64,000 nucleotides of DNA, from assembly GCA_020055645.1 (NCBI GenBank), contig CM034550.1:19915001-19979000 (forward strand), written 5' to 3'. Source of the stretch: Tomocerus qinae (lineage: Eukaryota; Arthropoda; Collembola; Entomobryomorpha; Tomoceridae). The translations under genes were made by a program, and so were the position numbers. A model generated the notes under the pieces. That model ran no database searches and was not told where the DNA came from. It worked only from the letters and a program-made list of their open reading frames with translations. How positions within the stretch are numbered: position 1 is the first letter of the stretch; each line of letters begins with the position of its first letter. Below are positions 47,301 to 58,578 of this stretch, piece by piece.

Positions 47301-50300
47301 GAAAGCTGACACCAGGATATGTGAACGATACCGTTGGTCTTATTGAAGCAAAAAGAATCATAAATGAGTTACATGTTGAATTGGGAGAAACAGGTTTTAC
47401 TGAGGTGAGTACAGATATTTAGGTGCCTACACAATACATTAACACAAATGCGACATTTTCATTCATTTAAAAACTTATTCTGATGAATGAATCAAGAAAT
47501 TGAAACCACGATGAATACTTCTTTTACTACTACAATGATTCTACTTAGATACATTGTATATCAATTGATGTAGTTCTATTGTTACAGAGTTGTTTTTCAA
47601 AAATGTTTCATGTGACTGACAGGTTTATGTAGATCAAATGGAATCCGATATTGTTGCCGTAACCAGACATAATCCAGACACCCATGAAAAAGTTGTTTTG
47701 GTTTCGTACACAGCTTTCCAAAATCCAGATATCAATTTCAACCGTAATGGTGGTATCAAAGATCTAATTTTTGAAGGAGTTCTTGAAGAAATTGTCTTTG
47801 AAGCACGATTTCAACCCATAAAGTATGCCCTATGAATAAAATAAGCATTTAATGTTCTATTTAACTAAAATATCATTTTCTAAACTTTTTAGCTCTGATA
47901 ACAAGTTCCCCAAACCTGAAAAGTTTGAGAAAGACCCGTTATTCATAAACGGTTTATCAAGCTATCGAGCAGATGTAAGAAAGAATCTCCCCATTCCAAA
48001 CTCTATGTTTGTCCGCTTGGAAGGAAATTCGTGCGTAAAATTCGTAGATTTCCAACCTGGATCTGTAATTGCTTTTAGGTATACAATTTTTCGTAAACAT
48101 TTATTTTTAAATCTTAAATGTTGTCCTTTCCAAGACCAAAATGAATTTGATTTGGATAGAATAACTCCTCCAGTGGCAATTAAGCAAGCCTTGGCCAATC
48201 TGCAGACGTTGTTAAGCAAGGAAAGCCTCTGTCAAGCGACTGAGTCGTTATCTTTACAAGATTTGAATAAAGTTCTGTATCGATGCGAAGAGGAAGAACA
48301 AGATGAGTCAGGATTTGGAGCCTATAATGTTCCTAATTTTGGAAGCTTCGTATATTGTGGTCTTCAAGGGATTAACAGTGTCATGGCAGATGTCCGACTT
48401 AATAACGACATGGGTCATCCAATATGTGACAATCTTAGAGCAGGAAATTGGCTTATGGGTAAGGATGCTTAAGTTACATATGCTTCTACTTTTATGGAAA
48501 CAAAATCAAAATATAGAATAAATCAATATTCAATAGATAAAGTTGAAAAATATCCATTTTTGTAGATTATACATCAGGACGATTATTGAAAGACGAAGGG
48601 ACTCGTCAATTGGGTGTATTTCTGCAAAAGTGTTATCTAAATGTAGGAGAATTTCCCAGATTTCTTGTACCAGCCTACTTTGACTTGGTTTTACGGGGAG
48701 TTTACATTGCCTGTATTGAATCTGCTTGGGGGAAAATGTCACGGTAAATAAACGTTCGCTATTCGTTTCTTGTTTTCTTCTAAAATTCTTAATGCTCATG
48801 ATTGTTATTCTTGTAGATTCATTCAAGCAGCATCTCCATTTACGAAGTCCCTTGCCCTTGGGTCAGTTCAATGCTGTGGGGTTAGCCGGTCTGGTCCTCT
48901 ACCATTTCTGTCCCCCAATATTGCTGAGCCGAGACCTAAGATATTAAAAATAGACCGCGGCGATGTGCAAAACTGTGTCACCTTGTGTGCTGGTATGTCG
49001 CTAAATACTTTCCAATTGGATAATCATTGCCATCATATTATTATAATTTTTGAATCAAAGGTTTGCCCCATTTTTCAACGGGTTATATGAGAAATTGGGG
49101 AAGGGACACTTTTATTTCTCTACCGGGTTTACTGTTGGTTACCGGGCGCTATCAAGAAGCAAGGTTTGTAATGCTAGAATAGTTTGAATGTTTATTTTAT
49201 GAATTTAAACAAAAAGATCACTAATTTATTCCATATTATGATACAGATATCACATTATTGCGTATGCTTCCGTTTTACGGCACGGGTTAATCCCTAATCT
49301 TTTAGATCGTGGGACTAATTCACGTTACAATTGTCGAGATGCTACATGGTTTTGGCTCGAGTCAATTAAGAAATACGTACAATGTGTTCCAAATGGTTCG
49401 GTTATCTTTAAAGATCGAGTTTCTCGTATGTGGCCAGAAGATTTTGGTGATGTCGTTTTAAATCATTCGGTGGTACGTCATTTTACAAAAATGGCCACTA
49501 AAATATGATATCTAAGCTCAATTTTATGTCAATTTATTTGTAGGAGCAATCTCTTGAGGAAGTTATGCAGGAAGCACTTGTAAAGCATTTCCAAGGAATC
49601 AGCTTTAGAGAAAGAAATGCGGGTAGTAAAATTGACGCGCATATGAAAGATATGGGATTCAATGTTGTGGCTGGAATCGATCAGCAGACAGGTACTGAAA
49701 ATTGTTAACCGATAATCTAAAGAAATATCTTTATCTATAGGATTATAGAATCTGAAATAATATTTTGTTAAGGATTTGTTTACGGTGGAAATTCTTTCAA
49801 TTGTGGAACATGGATGGATAAGATGGGCAGTAGCGAAAAGAGTGGAAATAAAGGACAACCCGCAACCCCCAGGGATGGATCTGCGGTTGAGCTGGTTGGG
49901 CTTTGTGCAAGTGTCATCAAATTCTTAGCTGAAATGTATGATGCTGGAAAATATCGTTACAACTCCGTCGAACGATTGGATGGCTTTGGTAATTTTTCTA
50001 GGATTTCAATTGATTTGAAATTTTCAAAAAAACCTAATAATCTAGTTTAATATTTAATAATATTGTAATATCTTATTTCTCTCTGGCAGGGAACAAAACA
50101 AAATGGACATTTGTTGAATGGTGCGACAAAATAAAATCAAATTTTGAGAAACAGTTTTGGATTAGTGACAATCCTCAGGAAAAAACTGATCCCAATGAAA
50201 ATCTGATCAATCGTCGAGGGATATACAAGGATACTGTTGGAGCCTCTGTACAGTATTTTGACTATCAGCTGAGGCCTAACTTTTTAGTTGCGATGACTGT

Positions 50301-50912
50301 TGCACCCGAATTGTTCACTCCCATGAATGCTTTAGTGGCACTTCGCCAAGCAAGGAAAATCCTTCTGTCTGTTTTGGGAATGAGAACTTTGGACCCTTCA
50401 GACTGGAACTACAATGGAAATTACGACAATAGCAATGACTCCTCGGATATGAAAGTTGCACATGGCTTTAATTATCACAACGGACCCGTAAGCTTAATTT
50501 GTGTACTAATAATATAGTTGCAGATCTATTAATTTATTTATCAGCCGGTATTTCGTAATTTCTTTAGGAATGGCTTTGGCCAGTTGGCTTTTACTTGCGA
50601 GCTTACTTGAATATGGCCAAAAGTCTCGATGCCAAAGAATTCCAGGAAGTCTTGAAGCACATTAAAATTACCATGTCGAACCACTGGAAATACTTACAAT
50701 GTTCACCTTGGAAAAGTCTTCCTGAACTTACCAATAAAAATGGAGATGAATGTTGGGGCAGTTGCAGAGTTCAAGCTTGGAGTCTCGCTACCCTATTAGA
50801 GGTTTGTATTTCAAAAATATTTATCTAAACTAATTTTATTTGAAAAAGATTTAATTCTTTATAACAATTTTAGGTTTTGCAAGATTTGGAAGAGTTAGAT
50901 TTGAAGAATTGA
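44337..50912 (+). CDS. AGL: Glycogen debranching enzyme (4-alpha-glucanotransferase / amylo-alpha-1,6-glucosidase), 1522 aa
   Basis: Bifunctional cytosolic enzyme that moves maltosyl/maltotriosyl units off glycogen branches and then hydrolyses the alpha-1,6 stub. There are 23 coding exons: 44337-44433, 44505-44712, 44797-44992, 45080-45424, 45497-45732, 45809-46018, 46102-46302, 46383-46636, 46720-46873, 46953-47064, 47252-47404, 47623-47822, 47893-48078, 48160-48458, 48566-48743, 48817-48992, 49061-49163, 49247-49472, 49544-49691, 49773-49988, 50090-50487, 50568-50801, 50874-50912. They total 4569 nt in frame, close to the usual animal length of about 1530 aa. Glucanotransferase motifs are intact: [10 protein letters not shown] (D530), VVAELF (E559), MTHDNP (D631). 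C-terminal glucosidase signatures [15 protein letters not shown] and GPEWLWP are also conserved. Nothing looks broken. Start chosen at MASRFKSP because DQVRVIQL aligns with the known N-terminal region. Confidence 0.95.
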
Positions 50913-51002
50913 CAAAACGAGGGCCATTCCGACAGCACAAATCTGTTTCTGTCGCTCTTCTTCACGTCCTCATGGATTTTATCTCCAAGGGATGGCCCCG
51001 TC

Positions 51003-51491
51003 ATGGGTAGTTCGACATATTTAAGCACCAAAAAATCTACTAAGAGCAACGACAATAATATTCTGATACCCAGCAGAGACTTTCTAGTGCCAAAATCTGT
51101 AACATATAGTCTTCATTACTACAATTATTTTACGAGAAATAAAAATACTCAATTCTTCCACTGGGAAAATTTCCAAAAGAATATACAAGAAAAAGATCAC
51201 AGTAGTGTTCCAAAAAGAATCATTATACCCTCCGGAACTGGAAAGATTGAAAGCTCTAGCAGTTCTTTTAGTCGATATAGTAGAGATATTTTAAAGGAGG
51301 AAAAGGTTAAATTGATATCATTGGATAGAAAACCAAGGATTGTGACTAGCATTGAAATGAAAGATTTGTATGACGATTCTGTATTCAGTCGGAATGATAA
51401 ACGGAGAACCTTCAGATGTTTTACTTTGGTATCTTTAATTGTATTTTTAGTTTTGATGACCTCTTGGTACGTAATTTACTTTTGCTATTGA
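51003..51491 (+). CDS. Intronless ORF with single C-terminal membrane segment (162 aa), unrecognised
   Basis: The ORF starts 90 bp after the AGL stop on the same strand. Residues 1-136 are polar and Ser/Lys-rich (SSSSSFSRYSRD, KIESSSSS); a basic patch RRTFRC precedes a strongly hydrophobic stretch (about 137-161: LVSLIVFLVLMTSW...). That layout fits a tail-anchored protein. Alternatively TTG|GTACGT inside the hydrophobic stretch is a good splice donor, in which case this is the first exon of a type II membrane protein whose lumenal part I could not find. It could also be chance sequence in the AGL 3' untranslated region. No homologue recognised. Confidence 0.4.
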   Translation: MGSSTYLSTKKSTKSNDNNILIPSRDFLVPKSVTYSLHYYNYFTRNKNTQFFHWENFQKNIQEKDHSSVPKRIIIPSGTGKIESSSSSFSRYSRDILKEEKVKLISLDRKPRIVTSIEMKDLYDDSVFSRNDKRRTFRCFTLVSLIVFLVLMTSWYVIYFCY

Positions 51492-52433
51492 ATTAATAGG
51501 AAAAAAATCTTACTAGGGTGTAAATTTTAACTAACTGTGACTAAATTCAATGTTTTGTGCAATATCCAATGTGATTACCGAATTTTTTCCCTAAGTTAAC
51601 TTTACAAAGCAACATTTATTATGCAATCGCACGAAGAAGTATGAAATATATATCACAATCAACATACCTGCACTGAAAAATATATCATTGTCAAATATAA
51701 ATGAAAAGTAATGTAGTAATGTATTTTTAACTGGAGTTGGGTAATAAATACAATGTAGTTTTATGTTAAAATGAAATATTACAATTGGGGAAATGTTTAA
51801 ATTATTGCATCTTTCACATCATTATTCGTGTATCTTCGAGGCAATGTAATAACATTGTTTTGAGATAGATTTCACCCACTACACACCTTGTCTTTCATGG
51901 CTTATGTTTCTGCCAGTCACAAAAAAATGACTGGCATGACCTACTATAGTATTAAAAACAGTACATTGACTTGACAATCATTTATTGAAGGTAAACCTTC
52001 AGAGAAAACTTGTCTTTGATATTCAGTGCCATGTAACCAATATTATTCTTACAGTATTTCTAAGATTCCAGGATTTTTTCAAGGCCTGCATTATGTGCGA
52101 ATAGTTGATGAGCATACGAATGAAAACATTGACATTATTCAGAATACTTGAAATTCCCTTTTTCGTGCAATAGTATAAACATTATTGCACCTTGGTCTTC
52201 ATTCTGTGGTCTTAACTGATAAAAACAAATAATGCTCTTCCAACTTCCAATATTATCTTTATCCAAGAGATTCATTTTATTAGTACATCGTGATGTAGAT
52301 AACTTTATACACTGTAACACAGTTTTTTGCTTTCGAACTGCTGAAATAATTTTAATTGTTATACTTTTTAAAGTTTTTTTCAATTGAAACTTGTTCAAAA
52401 ACGAGTTGCTAATTCAATATACCTGAACCAATT
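51492..52433. other. Spacer before the lipase gene
   Basis: About 940 bp of AT-rich DNA with an AATAAA near 51744 that could end the preceding transcript. It should contain the lipase promoter. The minus-strand ORF at 52135-52398 is unsupported. Confidence 0.45.
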
Positions 52434-55246
52434 ATGAAGGTGTACGACAAGATAGTGCAGTTTGTAATCATTGTTTGTATCATACCAATTTCAAGTTCAA
52501 GCCCGAAACCCTCTTCTGGTAAGAATGAAACAGAAAATATCGAGATCAACACTGTAAAAGAGGAAACTTCTCCAACAACAATTATCCTAGAGACGTCACC
52601 CGGAAATTCACCATCCACAGTCACAGAAAACACTTCTACAGAACAATATGAATCAATTTCTTCAGAAGCTACTGCATCGAATATCTCACAAGAAAATGTT
52701 TACACTTCTTCAGAAGAAAATGTATCAAATTCTTCGGAAGAAAACGCATCAAACTCTTCCGAAGAAAATGCTTCAAACTCTTCCGAAGAATATGTTGTCT
52801 CTTCAGAAGAAACTGCTTCAAACTCTTCCGAAGAATATGTAGTCTCTTCAGAAGAAAATGCTTCAAACTCTTCCGAAGAATATGTAATCTCTTCAGAAGA
52901 AAATGCTTCAAACTCTTCCGAAGAATATGTAATCTCTTCAGAAGAAAATGCTTCAAACTCTTCCGAAGAATATGAAGTCTCTTCAGAAGAAAACGCATCA
53001 AATTCTTCCGAAGAAAGCGCATCAAATTCTTCCGAAGAAAATGCTTCAAACTCTTCAGAAGAATATACAGTCTCTTCAGAAGAAAACGCATCAAATTCTT
53101 CGGAAGAATACATAGTCTCTTCAGAAGAAAATTCTTCAAACTCTTCCGAAGAATATGTAGTCTCTTCAGAAGAAAATGAACCACTCTCGTCGGAAGAAAA
53201 TGAATCAATTTCGTCAGAAGAAAGCGTGTTAATTGACGCCCCGAATTACGGCTTGTTTTCAGAAGAATATCAACCTTTTACTTCAAAAAGAAATACATCC
53301 ACGGACACCCCTACGGAACTCAGTGAAAATGAAACTTCAGAAAATTCCGATGAATACTACGATTTTGATTCTCGGGGTGAAAATGAAAGCCAAAGTGAAA
53401 ACGAGACTGATGTAAATGTAAATGGAACACTAATCCCGATTGATCCCGATCTGCTTGCATTTTACTTGTATCCAAGAAAAGAGTAAGATGTTTAAACCAT
53501 TGATTGATTTATAACTACTAAAAAATAGTTTACATTTCACATCACATGACAGAAGATACTACTTACTCATAATATACTAATAAATATATTATATTTTGCA
53601 CGATTTCCTAAAGCAATAATTCATACTGCGAAGAAATCATTTATGGAGATCGCAGTTCCCTTGAAAGATCCAGTTTCAATTCTTCTAATCCGGTTGTTTT
53701 TATAATACACGGATTTATCAGTAACTACACCACCAAATTTACTCAATCAGTGAAAAATGGTAACAATCTAACAATGTTTTAAAAAACCTAGTTCAAATTA
53801 AATTTAAAAGTAAAATACATATTCTATATATATTTAATGCGTCGCAGTAGTAATACAATTTTTGTTATACATTGCAGCATATCTACAGTACGGTATTGTA
53901 GAAAAAGAAAATGTAATTGCAGTAGACTGGGGGAAACTTTCAACCTCCAATAATTACACTCATACTGAAGGAACCGTTCCGAATCAAAGAGATTTAGCAC
54001 ACGATATGTATTATCAAGCTGCTGTTGGCAATGTCCCGATTGCTGGAAAACGAATTGCGGAATTCATAAGTTTTCTCAGCACGGAGGGTTATATTTCGGG
54101 ACCTCAAGATGCACATCTTATCGGATTTTCTTTAGGAGCTCACGTAGGAGGTATCTCATTCTTGTTGTGTGAAGACCAAATTATAATTATGTCCTCACCG
54201 GTTCTGTAAAATTTTGTGATATTTTTAGGGGCGACAGGGATGACATTTAGACAGCAAAACCAGACTTTACTTAAAAGGATAACGGGGGCAGATCCAGCGG
54301 TACTCACTTTAGTTGTCATTTCTGCTCATACCAAATAAAAATCACAAATCTCACATTAAAATTGTAAAAAAAATCTTTCATAATTGCAAGTATTTATTTA
54401 CTATGATTGTGCAGGGTCCAATTTATCAGAAAGAGAGAGATCCAGACAAGATGTTAGATCCTACTGACGCAACTTTTGTTGGTACGTGATCACTAATCAT
54501 AAAAACATTTTTTTAAATAATATTTTTTTTAGAAAATTAGAATATTATAATGTCGTCAAAGAGAATGCTACTAATGACATAAATATTTTGCATTTAGATG
54601 TGATTCACACAAACCAAGGACAGGATGGGTATTACGGTATAAAAAAATTAACTGTAAATAAATCATTCAAGTAAAGATTTAAGATGCTAATCGTTCTTAT
54701 GTTCTTTTAGGGAACGAAGGTCATGCGGATTTCATGATAAATGGCGAGTTTCTTATGTTTTGAATATTTCAATTTTCTTCAATTTCTTACTGCCGTAATG
54801 TGATGCGAATAAATATTGTCTCTTTATTTAGGAGGTGGACCTAATCAACCTGGATGTCAGAATGTTGCAGGTTCGACAATTCCGGATTCCATGTCAGGTA
54901 CCTAATTTTAAAATATGGTTATTCAATTCTTAATTTTGAAATGAATAAATCATATGCTAATGCTCCTTAAAGGGATTTGCGCTCACAATAAGTCGTGGCA
55001 GCTGTACATAAGATCCCTTGTGGAAACCTTTTACGGTTGTAAATGCCCAATGGGGAATGGCGCCCCTGATTTCGCCTTGTGTCGAACTCTATGCCCACAG
55101 AAGGTTGTATTTGGACACAAATGCCCTCCTAGGTAATTTTACATTCAATCCTAAATGCATAATAATAGAGACTCTATCGAAAGAGTAATTAAGTATTAAA
55201 ATCTTTTTGCAGTGCCCGAGGGAGCTACTACGTAGAAACTAATTAA
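52434..55246 (+). CDS. Secreted pancreatic-lipase-like enzyme with long Ser/Glu/Asn repeat N-terminal region (645 aa)
   Basis: Ten plus-strand exons: 52434-53482, 53614-53759, 53878-54150, 54229-54299, 54415-54481, 54598-54636, 54711-54743, 54832-54897, 54973-55132, 55213-55246 (1938 nt). Residues 1-24 look like a signal peptide (hydrophobic VIIVCIIPI). Residues about 75-265 are a low-complexity repeat of SSEENASNSSEEYVV type, rich in N-glycosylation sequons (NAS, NSS) and S-x-E sites. From about 340 a lipase domain follows: FYLYPRK, NPVVFIIHGFISN, VIAVDWG, nucleophile S483 in GFSLGAH, D511 in GADPA, H539 in VIHT, then GHADF and a Cys-rich C terminus. The complete triad suggests an active lipase/esterase of neutral lipids or phospholipids. 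Intron 7 uses a GC donor (ATG|GCGAGT), required for GHADFMINGGGPNQPGC to read through. Confidence 0.9.
52660..53223 (+). repeat. Coding minisatellite (Ser-Ser-Glu-Glu repeats) in the lipase first exon
   Basis: About 560 bp built from the 12-mer TCTTCCGAAGAA and close variants, alternating with AATGCTTCAAAC and TATGTAGTC spacers. The 12-mer is almost its own reverse complement, so both strands encode Ser-Ser-Glu-Glu and long open frames appear on the minus strand (about 52669-53208); those are shadows. Repeat number is likely to vary between alleles, as in other coding minisatellites. Confidence 0.9.
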
Positions 55247-56992
55247 GAATGACCATTCTTGTTTCGATCTCCATACTTTAAGCATTTACACGATACGATA
55301 ACATAATTTTAATCATGTACAATATATGTGTTATCCACATAACAGGGTGAGGGTTATCTATTAATAAAATCATGGAGGCTATGTAAATATTATGGTCAAT
55401 GTATATTTTACTCTTCCCAACAATTAGGGTTTACTCTGTGTCATTGTAATTAGTAATTAGAGCGAATGTAATGTTTATAGGCCAACATCAGTACTTATAT
55501 CATTGTTAAAATTCATTTTTCTCATTATTCCTAACTACCATTCTTTCTTAGCTTATGTAAATCCAGTCAAACCTATTTAGACATCGGTACTGTACCCATT
55601 ACTCGCACATAATCATAAAGCATCCCTTTTTCATTCTTGTTCCTCTGTAGTATTTCATGCATAGTATGGATAATTGCACTGTAGCACTAATTAGTTCTTA
55701 CCTGTTGCGTTTTGGTTAGTTCAGTGTTGAGTTAATTTAAGTTACGGCTGTACATGAAGGAATTAAGCTAATGTGGTATTTAACAATGTAATCTAATTCT
55801 CAATTATTTCGAAACTATAAAACCTTGTTCTTGTAAGTATTTGTGTATCTTCAAGGATTTGATGTCCGTGTCATCTGATATGGATCTCGCAAGATATGCC
55901 ATATAAGCATAAACACTTTAGTTCAACTCCCCGTGCCTGTGTAGCTCTACTTGACTCGATTCATATATGACTATGGGACATCTGTATGATTTACAAAACT
56001 GTACATTATTGTCCAAATGCATTTACGGCCAAAGGTTTAGATTTTAATACTGATTTAATTAAATCGTTTGGGTATAGTAATTCCTGTCAATTGGAAATTC
56101 AGATCAAATTGCACATATTACATTACAGCAAAGAATTGTAATTTATTCCGAAAAGCAAATACAAAGCCAGAATTCATCACAAGTACAAAGTAGAGAAAAT
56201 GGGCTTGAAGCAAAAACAAAGGTAAACGTACTCAGCACAAGCTATAGGACTATACTTAGCCATCTTTTGCTATAGTTCGCGTATGAGACATCTGAATAGC
56301 CAAAGAGCACGAAATGTAAACAGAGGTGGATTGACTTCTTGACAGTCAAACTCCAGCCGAGTGTTTCATTTAGTAGATAGGATAGACATAGTTTAGAGTT
56401 TAAGTCTGTTTATTTACCTCCACGTTCACCTTGTTTTAACACTAGGTAGAAAGTTACAGTGTGGTTGCGGTAGAAAAATATTTATTTAGCCTGTCTCTCA
56501 AAATATTGACCATATAGCTTAGTATTTTAGAATACTTTTGTATAGTAGTATTTAAGTTTGTACTTAACAAGTGGTAGGCACATGTAAAATGATTTAGGAA
56601 ATTAGCGTGTGTACACACATTCATATTCACCACTTTTCCAGTTTTAATGTGGTATTTACACTGAAATTGCCCACTATTATTTATTTTATTTAGCATGAAC
56701 TTTTCTTTACATCTATTGACTTCATTTTTAACTCTTTCTAGCTACAATTAGAAATGATTATTATCGCCAACAAAATGTTTAGTGAGTTAATGGAAACTAT
56801 TAGTTGAGTCTACTCATGTACCAGTAATTACTTCTTTTACAAACATTCCGATTTTCCGCTTTTACCTATACCTTATTTTTAGAGACTTAATTATAAATAC
56901 GCTAGCTCCAAAGACAAACGGCTTCCAATAATTTTTTCACAATATTTTCGTACATGCCACATGGAGATTGTTTATGAAAACTTCATAACAAA
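55247..56992. other. Intergenic region between lipase and ZIP11
   Basis: About 1.75 kb of AT-rich DNA with the lipase 3' untranslated region at the left and the presumed ZIP11 promoter at the right. The minus-strand ORF at 56454-56696 is unsupported. Nothing else recognised. Confidence 0.5.
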
Positions 56993-58578
56993 ATGATTCA
57001 AGGACTTTCACCTGTTGCTCAAGCTTTACTGGGTACATTGCTCACCTGGTTTTTAACCGCGCTGGGGTCAGCATGCGTTTTCTTTTTGGTTAGTTCCGGA
57101 CAAAACTGCATAAGTAATTCGTATTTTTGTATGATTTTATAAAATTTCTAAATAATCCAATATTGTTTAATGTTTTAGATCGGAATATCTGGCAAAAATC
57201 AGGTAGACTTTAATTTGTTTACGCTGTATCAATATCTATTTTATGGTGAAACAGATTAATTGATTATTTTTTGTAATATTATCAGAGAAAAATTCTTTCT
57301 GGAAGTTTGGGATTCGCTGGAGGTGTGATGTTAGCAGCTTCATATTGGTCTCTACTGGCTCCTGCTGTTGAACTAACAAAAACGAGCGAATTCTGGGGCT
57401 CAAATGCATTTCTTAGTCTAATTCCAGTATGTGGAGGATTTTTCTTAGGAGCACTTTTTGTCTTTCTCGCTGATGGTGCTTTAGATAGCATGGGAGTAAC
57501 TAGTCCAGCAATTTCTTTAGCAGTTGCAGCTGAAAAATACGGTTCTAATTCTCTTAAATCCAGAAGTTTCGATCACGACAATGTTTATGATGGTAAATTT
57601 TATTTGAAATTTATTTTATCACCTTACCCAAATTGAAGTTATAAAGATTAATGTATGATTACATTTCTGTACACAGGTGTAGAAATGGGTTCAAACACCG
57701 ACACGTTTGTTCAACATGATTCCAGTGAAAGAGACAAAAGGAAAAGCGCACAATGGAAAAGAATTTTACTGCTGATTGTTGCTATTACAGTTCATAACAT
57801 TCCAGGTTTATACAAAAACACAAATCAGATGTTATTATATTCTACTTTAACTGATTTATTTATTTTTAATAGTAATAATAATTTTATAATAATTATTTTT
57901 AGAGGGTCTGGCGGTTGGTGTTGGTTTCGGTGCTATAGGTAGATCAGCGTTGGCAACATTCGAAAGTGCTACTGTGAGCGATCATTGAGACTTGAATTCT
58001 GCACAATCTATGTGTGTGGCGTATATAGAAAACTAATGCCTATCTGCAATTTTTAGACTCTGGCCTGGGGAATCGGTCTTCAAAACTTTCCAGAAGGATT
58101 AGCCGTCAGTTTGCCTCTTGTAGCTAGTGGGTTTACTCCATTAAAGGCATTCTGGTAAGATGATATTTTTTGTAATGATAATGCATGAGAATCCTTCGAA
58201 AAGTTTTTCTTTGTAATTCCTTAAGAGTTTTAATAATTTGAATGACTTTTTTAAAAGGTATGGGCAATTGAGTGGAATGGTTGAACCGATAGCCGGAGTA
58301 CTTGGGGCTTTAGCTGTATCAGTATTTGAACAAGTGCTGTCTTGGGCTTTAGCCTTTGCTGGAGGTGCCATGGTTTACGTCGTGATAAGTGATATCATTC
58401 CAGAAGCTCATCAAGGGTACGTGCTTTTGCCTACTACTTGAAAATATCCCTGATAAAATCAATATTTTTCCAAATCTTATAAATGTTTTTAATTTGCAGT
58501 GGGCACGAGAAGCTAGCTAATTGGGCAGCAATGGCGGGTTTTATTGTCATGATGGCATTAGATGTTGGACTTGCTTAA
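56993..58578 (+). CDS. SLC39A11: Zinc transporter ZIP11-like (SLC39A11 family), 320 aa
   Basis: Eight plus-strand exons: 56993-57088, 57179-57202, 57286-57592, 57677-57805, 57903-57973, 58057-58154, 58258-58416, 58500-58578 (963 nt). A polytopic membrane protein moving zinc into the cytosol. Conserved family stretches are readable: [27 protein letters not shown], the metal-site helices [16 protein letters not shown] and [38 protein letters not shown] and the terminal MALDVGL. The His-Asn-x-Pro-Glu-Gly and Gln-Asn-x-Pro-Glu-Gly motifs are intact. Exon 2 is a 24-nt microexon. Length is close to the vertebrate protein (about 340). In animals ZIP11 is placed in Golgi/nuclear membranes; that location is family knowledge. 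Confidence 0.94.

Noticed and set aside
48530..49858. Minus-strand ORFs and alternative-frame ORFs within AGL
   Set aside because: They are shadows of AGL exons, which have strong homology and consistent splice phases.
52669..53208. Long minus-strand ORFs antisense to the lipase first exon
   Set aside because: They arise because the repeat unit is nearly self-complementary; they have no signal, splice context or non-repetitive part.
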